A stretch of 64,000 nucleotides of DNA from Streptomyces sp. HUAS YS2 (GCF_033343995.1 NZ_CP137573.1:4311001-4375000), one strand, 5' to 3'; counted from the first letter of the stretch, positions 42,361-51,680 are shown. Numbers and translations are program-made. Notes: a model not told the origin generated them from the sequence alone.

Positions 42361-43593
42361 CTACCGCCGGCGGTCCAGCAGCAGCACCGCCACGTCGTCC
42401 GTCAGCTCGCCGCCGTTCAGCGACCGGACCTCCGTGACCGCCGCCTCGAGGAGCGCCTCGCCCCTCAGGCCCTCCGCCAGCTGCCGGTTGATCATGTCGA
42501 CCATCCCGTCCTGGCCGAGCCGTGGCGAACCGGGCCCCGCCGAGCGGCCCTCGATCAGGCCGTCCGTGTACATCATCAGGCTCCACGAGGCGCCCAGCTC
42601 CACCTGGCGGCGCGGCCAGCGGGCCCGCGGCAGCAGGCCGAGCGCCGGGCCGCTGTCCTCGTACGGCAGCAGCTGCGCCGCGCGCCCGTGCCGGGCGATC
42701 AGCGGCGAGGGGTGGCCGGCCAGGCAGAGGCCCGCCCGCCGCCCGTCCGGGGCGATGTCCACCGTGCAGAGCGTCGCGAAGATCTCCTCGCTCTCCCGCT
42801 CGTGCTCCAGGACCCGCTGGAGCGTCGAGAGGAGTTCGTCGCCGCACAGGCCCGCGAAGGTCAGCGCCCGCCACGCGATCCGCAGCTCCACGCCGAGCGC
42901 CGCCTCGTCCGGGCCGTGCCCGCAGACGTCGCCGATCATCGCGTGGACCGTGCCGTCGGGCGTGCGGACCGTGTCGTAGAAGTCGCCGCCGAGCAGCGCC
43001 CGGGACCGGCCGGGCCGGTAGCGGGCGGCGAACCGCAGCTCCGAGCCCTCGAGGAGCGGAGTGGGCAGCAGCCCGCGCTCCAGGCGGGCGTTCTCCTGCG
43101 CGCGCAGCCGGGACTCGGTCAGCTTCACCTGGACCGAGTCGGCGCGCTTGCGCTCCACCGCGTACCGGATCGCCCGGCTCAGCAGCCGGCCGTCGAGCTC
43201 CTCGCGGAACAGGTGGTCCTGCGCCCCGACCCGTACCGCCTCGGCGGCCAGCTCGGCGTCCGAGGACGCGGCGAGGGCCAGCACGGCGTGCCGCGGCGCG
43301 AGCCGCAGTACGTGGTGCAGCGGTGCGAGCGGGTCGTCGCCGGCGCCCGGGAGGGCGAGGTCGACGAGGACGCAGTGCACGTCGTCGGTGAGCAGCCGCT
43401 CCGCCTCGGTGAGGTTGCGGGCGGTGCGGATGCGCAGCCGGGGCCCGGCGCCGTCGAGCAGCTCGGGGACGGCGAAGGCGCCTGCCGGGTCGTCCTCGAT
43501 CACCAGCAGCGTGAGATCGGTGCCAGTGGCTGTGCCGGCCTCCACGACGGGGGCCGCCGAAGTGGTCCTCTGTCGCGGTACGGGTACGGGCAT
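42361..43593 (-). CDS. Response-regulator-linked PP2C (SpoIIE/RsbU-type) phosphatase
   Basis: A 410-residue protein. The N-terminal half is a receiver domain (LLVIEDDPAGAFAVPELLDG, CVLVDLALPGAGDDP with the likely phospho-Asp). A coiled-coil linker (VQVKLTESRLRAQENARLER) leads to a PP2C/SpoIIE phosphatase domain with metal motifs LLGGDFYDTV, IGDVCGHGPDEAAL and GELTDDVAVLLL. Such proteins dephosphorylate anti-anti-sigma factors in partner-switching cascades. No anti-sigma gene is adjacent. Confidence 0.9.
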   Translation of the reverse strand: MPVPVPRQRTTSAAPVVEAGTATGTDLTLLVIEDDPAGAFAVPELLDGAGPRLRIRTARNLTEAERLLTDDVHCVLVDLALPGAGDDPLAPLHHVLRLAPRHAVLALAASSDAELAAEAVRVGAQDHLFREELDGRLLSRAIRYAVERKRADSVQVKLTESRLRAQENARLERGLLPTPLLEGSELRFAARYRPGRSRALLGGDFYDTVRTPDGTVHAMIGDVCGHGPDEAALGVELRIAWRALTFAGLCGDELLSTLQRVLEHERESEEIFATLCTVDIAPDGRRAGLCLAGHPSPLIARHGRAAQLLPYEDSGPALGLLPRARWPRRQVELGASWSLMMYTDGLIEGRSAGPGSPRLGQDGMVDMINRQLAEGLRGEALLEAAVTEVRSLNGGELTDDVAVLLLDRRR

Positions 43594-43820
43594 CGTCCTG
43601 GTTTCCTTCCCTCCCCCCGAGGGCGCGGCGGGACGACGAACCGCGCCCCACCGACGGGGACCATAGCGGTACTGCGCGGTGCAGCGGAATGGCGATCACG
43701 CACTGAACACCGAAGAGCCGATGGCATATGCCGCGCATGGGGAGGTTGTTGCCCGCGGAGTCATGACGAACATCACGCCGGGGCTGTGGCGCGGGTCACC
43801 GGGGCGGCCTGTGGCGCCGG

Positions 43821-44897
43821 TCACCGCTCCGGGCGGACGACTCCGAGGATCTCCATCGAGCCCGCGCCCGCCAGCGTGACGTTCCGTCCCGGGCGCGGCG
43901 CGTGCACGATCGCGCCGTTCCCGACGTACATGCCGATGTGGCTGGCGTCGCGGTAGTAGACGATCAGGTCGCCGGGCCGCATGTCCTTGATCTCCACGCG
44001 CGGCAGCAGCCGCCACTGCTCCTGCGAGGTGCGCGGGATGTTCCGGCCGGCCACGCCCCACGCCCGCTGGGTCAGCCCGGAGCAGTCGTAGGAGCCGGGC
44101 CCCTCGGCGCCCCAGATGTACGGCTTGCCGATCTGCGCCGTCGCGAACTCGACCGCCTTGCGGCCCTGCGGGGTCGCCGTGCCGTTCAGCTCCTTGAGGA
44201 TCCCGGAGCTCAGCCAGGTCGTCTGCGACCGGTACTGGGCGTCCTCCTCCAGCTTGAGCAGCCGGGCCAACTCCTCGGCGGCCAGCGTGCTCTCCAGCTT
44301 CTTCGCCGCGGCGATCTTGTCGTTGATCTCCTTCTTCGCGTTGGCCTGCTTGACGCGGTTGGCCTCCAGCTTGGTCCAGTTGTCGCTGGCTTCCTTCGTA
44401 TACGTCGTCAGTTCGGCCTGCGAGCGCGTGAGTTCGCCGAGGAGGTCCTTGGTGGCCTTCTGGCCCTCCTTGAGGCGGCCGGCGTTGTCGAGGAAGAGCT
44501 GCGGGTCGTCGGTGAGGACGAGCTGGGCGCCCTCGGGCAGGCCGCCGTTGCGGTACTGCGCCCGGGCGGCGGCGCCGGCCTGGGTCTTGAGCTCCTCGAT
44601 CTTCGCCTGGCCGGCCACGATCATCCGGGCCAGCTCCACGATCTCCGCGGACTGCCGCTTGGCCTGCTCCTCGGCCAGGTTGTACGCGTCGGTGGCGACG
44701 GCCGCCTTGCGGTACAGCGCGTCGATCTCCTTGCGGACCTCTTCGAGGGTCTTCTTCTGCGTCGCGGCCGGGGGCGGTTCGGGCGCGAGGGGCGCGGCGG
44801 GCGCCGCGTACGCGGGCAGGGCGAGCATCGGCGAGGCCAGCACCGTCAGGGCACTGACCACGGTGATCGCGGCGGTGGCGCAACGGCGTCGGTTCAC
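43821..44897 (-). CDS. Secreted NlpC/P60 peptidoglycan endopeptidase with coiled coil
   Basis: A 358-residue secreted protein. A signal peptide spans ~residues 1-30 (RRRCATAAITVVSALTVLAS, cleavage after ALPAYA). Then come long helices/coiled coil (KTLEEVRKEIDALYRKAAVA) and a C-terminal NlpC/P60 domain with catalytic Cys (SYDCSGLTQRAWG) and His (DASHIGMYVGNGAIVHAP). It would cleave peptide stems of peptidoglycan. I chose the GTG at 44897 behind GGGGGAGC. I looked for a ydaO (c-di-AMP) riboswitch upstream and did not see one. Confidence 0.9.
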   Translation of the reverse strand: MNRRRCATAAITVVSALTVLASPMLALPAYAAPAAPLAPEPPPAATQKKTLEEVRKEIDALYRKAAVATDAYNLAEEQAKRQSAEIVELARMIVAGQAKIEELKTQAGAAARAQYRNGGLPEGAQLVLTDDPQLFLDNAGRLKEGQKATKDLLGELTRSQAELTTYTKEASDNWTKLEANRVKQANAKKEINDKIAAAKKLESTLAAEELARLLKLEEDAQYRSQTTWLSSGILKELNGTATPQGRKAVEFATAQIGKPYIWGAEGPGSYDCSGLTQRAWGVAGRNIPRTSQEQWRLLPRVEIKDMRPGDLIVYYRDASHIGMYVGNGAIVHAPRPGRNVTLAGAGSMEILGVVRPER

Positions 44898-45080
44898 TAG
44901 CTCCCCCAGCTGATTTACCGTCAGTAACTTGTGGTGACCTTGGTGATAGTGCCATGCGTCGGGGCAAAGCAACAGAGGAAACCCGGGCCCGTCGGGTCAC
45001 TTCCCCCCACAGGGGACGACTGATCGAGGGAATCCGTTCCCTGTGCGAGAACTGAGGGGATCTCAGGGGGCGCAAGGGAG

Positions 45081-45120
45081 CTCGGAGGGGCTCAGAGGGG
45101 CTCGGAGGGCTCGGGAGGGG
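45081..45120. repeat. Four 10-bp tandem repeats (CTCGGAGGGG)
   Basis: CTCGGAGGGG, CTCAGAGGGG, CTCGGAGGGC and TCGGGAGGGG run head-to-tail within a G-rich stretch (45054-45140) that leads into the methyltransferase stop codon. Confidence 0.8.
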
Positions 45121-45128
45121 GCAGGGGT

Positions 45129-45926
45129 TCAGGGGGCGGACGGCGCGAGCGCCGGCCAGTCCACCGTCACCTCGCCCTGCCGCCACCGCCGCGGCCCGTC
45201 CCGCAGCGGCCAGTCCGCCGCCAGGTCCCGTACCGACCGCATCCAGCGCTGCCGCGCGCCCAGCGAGGCGTACGGGGCCGCCGCCGCCCACGCCCGGTCG
45301 AAGTCGCGGAGGAAAGCGTGCACCGGCTCGCCCGGCACATTGCGGTGGATGAGCGCCTTCGGCAGCCGCTCCGCCAGGTCCGAGGGACGGTCGAGCGAGC
45401 CGAGCCGGGTCGCGAAGGTCACCGTGCGCGGCCCCTCCGGCCCCAGCGCCACCCACACGTGCCGCCGCCCGATCTCGTCGCAGGTCCCCTCCACCAGCAG
45501 CCCCTCCGGGGCCAGCCGTGTGCACAGCCGCCGCCACACCGCGGCGACCTCCGCCTCGTCGTACTGGCGCAGCACGTTCGCGGCCCGGATCAGCGCGACC
45601 TCGCCCGGCACCGGGACCTCGAAGCCGCCGTGGACGAAGCTCAGGCCCTCGCGCTCGTACGGTCCGGCCGCCTCGACCCGGGCGGGGTCGATCTCGATGC
45701 CGACGACCCGGGTGCGCGGATCGGCGGTGCGCAGCCGGGTCTGCAGTTCGACGGCGGTCCAGGGCGCCGCCCCGTAGCCGAGGTCCACGGCCACCGGGGG
45801 CTCGGCGGAGCGGCGCAGGGCGGGGCCGTGCACGTCGGCGATCCAGCGGTCCATGCGCCGCAGACGATTGGGGTTGGTGGTCCCGCGGGTCGGGGTGCCG
45901 ACGGGGCGGGTGGTGCGCGGGGCCAT
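45129..45926 (-). CDS. Class I SAM-dependent methyltransferase-like protein
   Basis: A 265-residue protein. SAM-binding motif I is PPVAVDLGYGAAPWTAVELQ, with an acidic residue after strand 2 (VVGIEIDPARVEAAG) and VALIRAANVLRQYDEAEVAA as the motif IV region. Motif I has Tyr in place of the usual Gly (DLGYGAAP), so activity is not certain. The substrate is unknown. It is divergent from mshA and conserved beside it in Streptomyces, in my recollection. Confidence 0.8.
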   Translation of the reverse strand: MAPRTTRPVGTPTRGTTNPNRLRRMDRWIADVHGPALRRSAEPPVAVDLGYGAAPWTAVELQTRLRTADPRTRVVGIEIDPARVEAAGPYEREGLSFVHGGFEVPVPGEVALIRAANVLRQYDEAEVAAVWRRLCTRLAPEGLLVEGTCDEIGRRHVWVALGPEGPRTVTFATRLGSLDRPSDLAERLPKALIHRNVPGEPVHAFLRDFDRAWAAAAPYASLGARQRWMRSVRDLAADWPLRDGPRRWRQGEVTVDWPALAPSAP

Positions 45927-46158
45927 GGGACGAGCGTACGGGCCGCGCGGGGCCCGTCACGCAGGCCCCTGGGGGAGTGCCACACAGGCCCCATGGGTTG
46001 CGCCACGCCGGGTGTAGTGGGCAATGAATTGGCAAAGCAGAGCCCCCGGAGGAAATGAAAGACGTCATTCCGGTGTTGTGGCGCGTGGAGGACGTCCATG
46101 CGCCCTCCGGCAGTCATGCCCCATGCCCGTCGTGCCCCCGAGCGGAAGGACCGCCGAC

Positions 46159-47517
46159 GTGAGCCAGTACGTGTCCCGGTTCGCCGGCACCCTGGCGGCG
46201 CCGCCCCGTCTCCGGCTCCCCGGCCGGCACCGGACCCCGCGCCGCATCGCCATGCTCAGCGTCCACACGTCCCCGCTGCACCAGCCGGGCACGGGGGACG
46301 CGGGCGGCATGAACGTGTACATCGTGGAGCTGGCCAAGCGGCTCGCCGCGATCAACATCGAGGTCGAGATCTTCACCCGGGCGACGGCCGGCGGGCTCGC
46401 GCCCGTCGTGGAGCTCGCCCCGGGCGTCCTGGTCCGGCACGTCGACGCCGGCCCGTACGAGGGCCTGGCGAAGGAGGAGCTGCCGGCCCAGCTGTGCGCC
46501 TTCACGCACGGCGTCATGCAGGCCTGGGCGGGGCATCGGCCCGGCCACTACGACCTCGTCCACTCGCACTACTGGCTCTCCGGCCACGTCGGCTGGCTGG
46601 CAGCCGAGCGGTGGGGCGTCCCGCTCGTGCACGCCATGCACACCATGGCCAAGGTCAAGAACGCGGCGCTCGCCGTGGGAGACACACCCGAGCCCGCGGC
46701 GCGGGTCATCGGCGAGACGCAGATCGTCGCCGCGGCGGACCGGCTGGTCGCCAACACGGCGGAGGAGGCGGACGAACTCGTCCGCTTCTACGAGGCCGAC
46801 CCCGGCAAGGTCGCCGTCGTCCATCCCGGGGTGAACCTCGACCACTTCCGCCCCGCGGACGGCCGGGCCGCCGCCCGGGCCCGTCTCGGTCTTCCGGCGG
46901 ACGCCTTCGTGCCCGTCTTCGCGGGCCGCATACAGCCCCTGAAGGCCCCCGACATCCTGCTGCGCGCCGCCGCCCAGCTGCTCGACCGCGACCCGTCGCT
47001 GCGTTCGCGGATGGTCGTCCCGGTGGTCGGCGGTCCCAGCGGCAGCGGTCTCGCCAAGCCGGAGGGCCTGCAGAAGCTCGCCGCGCGGCTCGGCATCGCG
47101 GACGTCGTACGGTTCCACCCGCCGGTCGGCCAGGACCGGCTCGCCGACTGGTTCCGCGCGGCGAGCGTCCTCGTGATGCCCTCGTACAGCGAGTCCTTCG
47201 GCCTGGTCGCCATCGAGGCGCAGGCGGCCGGCACGCCGGTCGTCGCGGCCGCGGTGGGCGGCCTGCCGGTGGCGGTACGGGACGACGTCACGGGCTTCCT
47301 GGTCCAGGGCCACGACCCGGCCGACTACGCCCGGGCGCTGGGCCGCTTCGCGGACGCGCCCGAGCTGACGGCGAAGATGGGCGCGGCGGCGGCCCGCCAT
47401 GCGGGCTCGTTCGGCTGGGACACGGCGGCGTCCGGCACGGCCGACGTGTACACCGCGGCGATGCACGACCACCGGCTGCGCGAGCCTCGGCGTCGCGTAC
47501 GCTCCCACCATGGCTGA
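46159..47517 (+). CDS. mshA: D-inositol-3-phosphate glycosyltransferase (mycothiol biosynthesis)
   Basis: A 452-residue GT4 glycosyltransferase that transfers GlcNAc from UDP-GlcNAc to 1L-myo-inositol-1-phosphate, the first step of mycothiol synthesis. Signatures: SVHTSPLHQPGTGDAGGMNV at the acceptor site, and GPSGSGLAKPEGL and MPSYSESFGLVAIEAQAAGT at the donor site. I chose the GTG at 46159 (VSQYVSRFAG), preceded by GGAAGGA, because S. coelicolor MshA begins the same way. The final RRRVRSHHG also agrees. The stop overlaps the YbjN gene start by 8 bp. Confidence 0.93.
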   Translation: MSQYVSRFAGTLAAPPRLRLPGRHRTPRRIAMLSVHTSPLHQPGTGDAGGMNVYIVELAKRLAAINIEVEIFTRATAGGLAPVVELAPGVLVRHVDAGPYEGLAKEELPAQLCAFTHGVMQAWAGHRPGHYDLVHSHYWLSGHVGWLAAERWGVPLVHAMHTMAKVKNAALAVGDTPEPAARVIGETQIVAAADRLVANTAEEADELVRFYEADPGKVAVVHPGVNLDHFRPADGRAAARARLGLPADAFVPVFAGRIQPLKAPDILLRAAAQLLDRDPSLRSRMVVPVVGGPSGSGLAKPEGLQKLAARLGIADVVRFHPPVGQDRLADWFRAASVLVMPSYSESFGLVAIEAQAAGTPVVAAAVGGLPVAVRDDVTGFLVQGHDPADYARALGRFADAPELTAKMGAAAARHAGSFGWDTAASGTADVYTAAMHDHRLREPRRRVRSHHG

Positions 47518-48013
47518 GGGCGCTGAGCAGCAGGACGTACGGCGGATCGTCGAGGACACCTTCAAGGACGCAGAGCTCGAGTGGGAGTCCCCCGAGCCCG
47601 GCTCGTACGTGGTCAAACTCCCCGGCACCCGCAAGCTCTTCACGACGCTGTCGCTGAAGGTGGGCCGCCACTCGCTCTCGCTGAACGCGTTCGTCATCCG
47701 CCATCCGGACGAGAACGAGGCCGGCGTCCACCGCTGGCTGCTCGAGCGCAACCTCAAGCTGTACGGCGTGAGTTACGCGGTGGACTCGCTCGGCGACGTC
47801 TATCTGGCGGGCAAGCTCCCCCTCGCGGCCGTCAGCCCCGAGGAGCTGGACCGCCTCCTGGGGTCCGTCCTGGAGGCGGCGGACGGCGACTTCAACACCC
47901 TCCTGGAGTTGGGTTTCGCGTCGGCGATCCGCCGCGAGTACGACTGGCGGGTGTCCCGCGGCGAATCGACGCGCAACCTGGACGCGTTCACCCACCTGAC
48001 GCAGAAGCGCTGA
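47510..48013 (+). CDS. YbjN-domain protein
   Basis: A 167-residue protein of the YbjN family, a fold related to type III secretion chaperones (SLKVGRHSLSLNAFVIRHPD, GVHRWLLERNLKLYGVSYAV). In actinobacteria it is coupled to mshA, as here by an 8-bp overlap. Its biochemical function is not known; a chaperone-like or mycothiol-linked role would be inference. Confidence 0.85.
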   Translation: MAEGAEQQDVRRIVEDTFKDAELEWESPEPGSYVVKLPGTRKLFTTLSLKVGRHSLSLNAFVIRHPDENEAGVHRWLLERNLKLYGVSYAVDSLGDVYLAGKLPLAAVSPEELDRLLGSVLEAADGDFNTLLELGFASAIRREYDWRVSRGESTRNLDAFTHLTQKR

Positions 48014-48035
48014 CGCAGGCTGCGCGGAAGAAGGC

Positions 48036-49340
48036 CTAGGCGCCGACGGCGGCGTCCGACTCCTTCTCCTTCGCCTTCTCCACGTCCGCGGGAGCGGGGG
48101 CCGAGGCCGGCTCGGGGGCGTCCTCGTCCGAGAGCGCCTTGCGCAGCCGGGTCGTGTACCCGACCGCGGCGGCGCAGCCGATGACGGCGCAGGCGATCCA
48201 GAGCACGTCCGGTCCCGGCCCCTCGACGATCCAGCCCGCGCCGATGGGGGCGACGAAACCGGCCACGGACCAGGACATGCCCATGACGCCCTGATACCGG
48301 CCACGCGCGTGCTCGGGGGCGAGCCGGGCGGTGGCGGCGGCGTTGGTCGGGACGTGGACCATCTCGCCGATCGTCCAGACGACCACGGTCGCGGCGAAGG
48401 CGACGACGGAGGAGCCGGCGAGCGCGGTGGCGCCGGTGCCGACCGCGAAGAGCAGCGAGGAGACGGTCAGCAGCATGGCCGCCGAGCGCTTGTCGGTGAC
48501 CTTGTTGACCAGCAGCTGGAAGCCGACGATGACGACACCGTTGACGGCGATGACCACGCCGTACGAGGAGGGGGACAGACCCTCCTGCGCCATGGTGAGC
48601 GGCAGGCCGATCCAGGGGGCGGTGAAGACGAGGCAGACGAACAGGTTGAGCAGCACGAGGGTGCGGAAGGGCGCGTCCTTGAGCACGTCGAGAACGCTGA
48701 TCTTCTGCTCGGCGACGGCCTCGCCGGAGGTGTCGACCGCGGCCTCGGGTCGGGTCTCGGGCAGGCGGAGGAAGACGATGAGCGCGCACAGGCTGGTGGC
48801 GACGGCGTCGACGACGAACAGGGTCCGGTAGCCGAGGACGGCGGCCACGCCGCCGCCGATGGCGGCGATGGCGAAGCCGAGGTTGAGGGCCCAGTAGTTG
48901 AGGGAGTACGCCCTGCGGACGTCGTGCTCGGGGACCATGTCCGCGATCGTCGCGTTGATGGACGGCCGGACCGCCTGCATCGCGACGCCCATCAGCAGGA
49001 CCACGGTGGCGATGGCCCAGGCGCCGGAGACGAACGCCAGCGCCAGCGCGCAGGAGGCGGCCCCGAGGTGCATCGTCACCATCGTGGGGCGGCGGCCCCA
49101 GCGGTCGGTGAGGAAACCGCCGAGCGGTGAGCCCGCGACGCCGCCGAGACCGTGCAGGGCGACGACGAGTCCGGCGAACCACGCGGAGTGGCCCAGTTCC
49201 TGCGTCAGGTACAGGGACAGGAAGGTGAGGACGAACGCGCCCGTGCGGTTGACGAGGGTGGAGAGCCAGAGCCACCAGAAGCCGCCGGGTAGACCGGAGA
49301 CGGTGGCGGCGGCTGATCGTCTGAGCGAGGCGATGGACAT
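48036..49340 (-). CDS. MFS transporter
   Basis: A 434-residue MFS protein with 12 predicted helices. The motif A region is GGFLTDRWGRRPTMVTMHL. An acidic/Ala-rich cytoplasmic tail (EDAPEPASAPAPADVEKAKE) ends the protein. The start at 49340 gives MSIASLRRSAAATVSGLPGG. It converges on the YbjN gene. Substrate unknown. Confidence 0.9.
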   Translation of the reverse strand: MSIASLRRSAAATVSGLPGGFWWLWLSTLVNRTGAFVLTFLSLYLTQELGHSAWFAGLVVALHGLGGVAGSPLGGFLTDRWGRRPTMVTMHLGAASCALALAFVSGAWAIATVVLLMGVAMQAVRPSINATIADMVPEHDVRRAYSLNYWALNLGFAIAAIGGGVAAVLGYRTLFVVDAVATSLCALIVFLRLPETRPEAAVDTSGEAVAEQKISVLDVLKDAPFRTLVLLNLFVCLVFTAPWIGLPLTMAQEGLSPSSYGVVIAVNGVVIVGFQLLVNKVTDKRSAAMLLTVSSLLFAVGTGATALAGSSVVAFAATVVVWTIGEMVHVPTNAAATARLAPEHARGRYQGVMGMSWSVAGFVAPIGAGWIVEGPGPDVLWIACAVIGCAAAVGYTTRLRKALSDEDAPEPASAPAPADVEKAKEKESDAAVGA

Positions 49341-49496
49341 GCGTGGGGGTCCCCCGTGTCAGTAAGCGTCCCAAGCGGTGGTCGTAACTTACGCGCGGGG
49401 CGTGCCGGGCCGCCACCGAATTGACGCCAGGCGTCAATCGTCCGCGCCTCGGGCGCCGGGCGCGGGGCGTGTCGGGCGTCGATTAACCTCGTACGC

Positions 49497-50258
49497 ATGG
49501 CCGACGCACCGTACAAGCTGATCCTCCTCCGCCACGGCGAGAGCGAATGGAACGCGAAGAACCTGTTCACCGGCTGGGTGGACGTCAACCTCACCGAGAA
49601 GGGCGAGAAGGAGGCGGTCCGCGGCGGTGAGCTGCTGAAGGACGCCGGCCTGCTGCCCGACGTGCTGCACACCTCGCTCCAGAAGCGCGCCATCCGCACG
49701 GCGCAGCTCGCCCTGGAGGCGGCCGACCGCCACTGGATCCCGGTCCACCGCTCGTGGCGCCTGAACGAGCGCCACTACGGCGCGCTGCAGGGCAAGGACA
49801 AGGCGCAGACCCTCGCCGAGTTCGGCGAGGAGCAGTTCATGCTGTGGCGCCGCTCGTACGACACCCCGCCGCCGCCGCTCGCCGACGACAGCGAGTACTC
49901 CCAGGCCGACGACGCCCGCTACGCGTCGATCCCGCCGGAGCTGCGCCCGCGGACGGAGTGCCTGAAGGACGTCGTCGAGCGCATGCTGCCGTACTGGTAC
50001 GACGGCATCGTCCCGGACCTGCTGGCCGGCCGCACGGTCCTGGTCGCGGCCCACGGCAACAGCCTGCGCGCCCTGGTCAAGCACCTCGACGGCATCTCGG
50101 ACGCCGACATCGCGGGCCTGAACATCCCCACGGGCATCCCGCTGTCCTACGAGCTCGACGAGAACTTCAAGCCCCTCAACCCCGGCGGCACCTACCTCGA
50201 CCCGGAGGCCGCCGCGGCCGCCATCGAGGCCGTCAAGAACCAGGGCAAGAAGAAGTAA
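49497..50258 (+). CDS. gpmA: 2,3-bisphosphoglycerate-dependent phosphoglycerate mutase
   Basis: A 253-residue glycolytic mutase interconverting 3- and 2-phosphoglycerate. The phospho-His motif LLRHGESEWNAKNLFTGWVD lies at residues ~10-30, the Glu/Arg region is WRLNERHYGALQGKDKAQTL, and the second His is in VLVAAHGNSLRALVKHLDG. Monocistronic, with a terminator 14 bp after the stop. It marks the left edge of the accessory stretch that ends at phoU. Confidence 0.95.
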   Translation: MADAPYKLILLRHGESEWNAKNLFTGWVDVNLTEKGEKEAVRGGELLKDAGLLPDVLHTSLQKRAIRTAQLALEAADRHWIPVHRSWRLNERHYGALQGKDKAQTLAEFGEEQFMLWRRSYDTPPPPLADDSEYSQADDARYASIPPELRPRTECLKDVVERMLPYWYDGIVPDLLAGRTVLVAAHGNSLRALVKHLDGISDADIAGLNIPTGIPLSYELDENFKPLNPGGTYLDPEAAAAAIEAVKNQGKKK

Positions 50259-50271
50259 CCCACGTGATCAT

Positions 50272-50306
50272 GCCCCCTACGTGCGGCTTCTCCGCCGGTA
50301 GGGGGC
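50272..50306 (+). terminator. Terminator after gpmA
   Basis: A perfect 9-bp stem (GCCCCCTAC / GTAGGGGGC) with an inner CGG/CCG extension, 14 bp after the stop. Confidence 0.8.
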
Positions 50307-50316
50307 TGATTCGTTT

Positions 50317-50766
50317 CTAGTACGGGCCGAACAGGTCGCTCTGGATCGTGTACTGGCCGCTGATGAGCCGGAACTGGTCGGAGACGAGGTACGCGGGCCC
50401 GGCTCCGTGGTCGAGCGAACAGGTCTGCTGGTACCGGCCGGCCACCGGAGCGTGGATGGTGCACTTCCAGGCGTACCAACCCGCGGCCAGGTAGATCTGC
50501 CTGCTTGCGGTGGTCGCGCCCTCGCTCAGGACGGCCGAGGACCAGGAGTAGTTGCCCGCGGCCAGATAGATGCTCCGGTTCATCGAGGCGGCCGATCCGG
50601 CCGTCGGCGACCCGGTCAGGTACAGCGACCGCGACAGCGTCGCCCAGCCGGCGTCGGCGGCACTCGACGGTGAGACGCTCACGGTGAACGCGGCCACCGT
50701 GGCGACGAGGACCGCCAGCGAGCGCGAGAGGAAGCGTCGCCGGAGCACTTGCTTGTACGTAGTCAA
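50317..50766 (-). CDS. Small secreted protein, unknown
   Basis: About 149 residues with a Sec signal (RRRFLSRSLAVLVATVAAFT, cleavage near PSSAADAG). The mature part has an internal repeat: LSRSLYLTGSPTAG, MNRSIYLAAGNYSW and ASRQIYLAAGWYAW, i.e. three copies of a ~28-residue beta-type unit. Two Cys (KCTIHAP, TCSLDH) may pair. The TTG at 50766 is chosen because of the strong GGGGGTTGGGA just before it; a GTG further upstream is possible. Confidence 0.6.
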   Translation of the reverse strand: MTTYKQVLRRRFLSRSLAVLVATVAAFTVSVSPSSAADAGWATLSRSLYLTGSPTAGSAASMNRSIYLAAGNYSWSSAVLSEGATTASRQIYLAAGWYAWKCTIHAPVAGRYQQTCSLDHGAGPAYLVSDQFRLISGQYTIQSDLFGPY

Positions 50767-50788
50767 ATCCCAACCCCCATAGGTCACA

Positions 50789-50806
50789 TGAGGCACGCGT
50801 GCCTCA
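50789..50806. promoter_or_regulatory. 18-bp perfect palindrome upstream of the small secreted protein
   Basis: TGAGGCACGCGTGCCTCA, no spacer and no mismatch, located 22 bp upstream of the TTG start. It may be an operator; no partner regulator is obvious. Confidence 0.55.
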
Positions 50807-50905
50807 CCCCTCCCAATGATCGGTGGAGTGTACTGACCGCTCGGGGGCAGGCGCAGGCGGATATTCGCGGGCGTCCGCCGCGGGTGATCGTCTAGCGTGC
50901 GGGCA

Positions 50906-51373
50906 ATGAGTGCCACCGGACTGCGTCTCGCGACGATCACCCCCGCCAACGTCGACGCCGCGCTCGCGCTGAGCGTGCACCCCCATCAGAAGGACAACGT
51001 CGCGCCCGTGGCGACCTCGCTCGCCGAGGCGTACGCGTTCGGGGAGACCGCCTGGCCGCGGCTGATCCTCGACGGGGACGAGATCGTCGGCTTCCTGATG
51101 GCCTTCATCGACATCCACTGGGACGGCGACGCCGCCGACGTACGGCGCAGCGGACTGTGGCGGCTGAACATCGGCGCCGCCCACCAGGGCAAGGGGTACG
51201 GGAAGTTCGCCGTCGAGGCCGTGCGCGAGGAGCTGCGGCGGCGCGGGACGTCGAAGCTGTACGTGTCCTGGCACCAGGGCGAGCACGGCCCCGGGGACTT
51301 CTACCGCCGGCTCGGCTTCGAGGAGACCGGCGAACTCGCGGGCGACCAGGCCGTCGGCGTCCTCACCGTGTGA
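50906..51373 (+). CDS. GNAT-family N-acetyltransferase
   Basis: A 155-residue GNAT protein. Motif A is LNIGAAHQGKGYGKFAVEAV (acetyl-CoA loop Q-G-K-G-Y-G), and the C-terminal part YVSWHQGEHGPGDFYRRLGF contains the usual Tyr. It resembles spermidine/diamine acetyltransferases. I used ATG 50906; an in-frame GTG lies 9 bp upstream. It stands alone with no operon partner. Confidence 0.88.
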   Translation: MSATGLRLATITPANVDAALALSVHPHQKDNVAPVATSLAEAYAFGETAWPRLILDGDEIVGFLMAFIDIHWDGDAADVRRSGLWRLNIGAAHQGKGYGKFAVEAVREELRRRGTSKLYVSWHQGEHGPGDFYRRLGFEETGELAGDQAVGVLTV

Positions 51374-51421
51374 GGGACGCGACGGCGGGGGCGGACCGTC
51401 GTCCCGCCCCCGCCCACCGCG

Positions 51422-51577
51422 CTAACCGCAGCAGCCGCCGCACTGGCACGGCGCGCCCGACTGGCAGCCGCAGCCGCAGCCCGAGCCGCAGCCGCACGCG
51501 CCCAGAACGGGCAGGAACACCACCTCGCGCGGGGCGTCCTGCGGCGAATCGTTCGTCGTGACGGGGGATTCGGCCAT
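51422..51577 (-). CDS. 51-residue Cys/Gly-rich miniprotein
   Basis: A small ORF with a good GGAGGG ribosome site. The first 26 residues are an ordinary acidic leader (MAESPVTTNDSPQDAPREVV), then LPVLGACGCGSGCGCGC and GAPCQCGGCCG give nine cysteines in the last 25 residues. Possible roles are metal binding (metallothionein-like) or a modified-peptide precursor; neither is shown. It lies 103 bp downstream of the large protease-NTPase gene on the same strand and may share its transcript. Confidence 0.6.
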   Translation of the reverse strand: MAESPVTTNDSPQDAPREVVFLPVLGACGCGSGCGCGCQSGAPCQCGGCCG

Positions 51578-51680
51578 GGGGTCCCTCCTCCAAGGCGTGG
51601 GTCGCCTTCCTCCCCATTGCATGCCCACCCGACACGGCGCATCAACGGCGCACAGGGTTACGCACCGCACCGCGCAGCGA

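Noticed and set aside
44898..45128. Possible ydaO (c-di-AMP) riboswitch before the NlpC/P60 gene
   Set aside because: Such riboswitches often precede peptidoglycan hydrolase genes in Streptomyces, but the conserved segments are not recognisable here.
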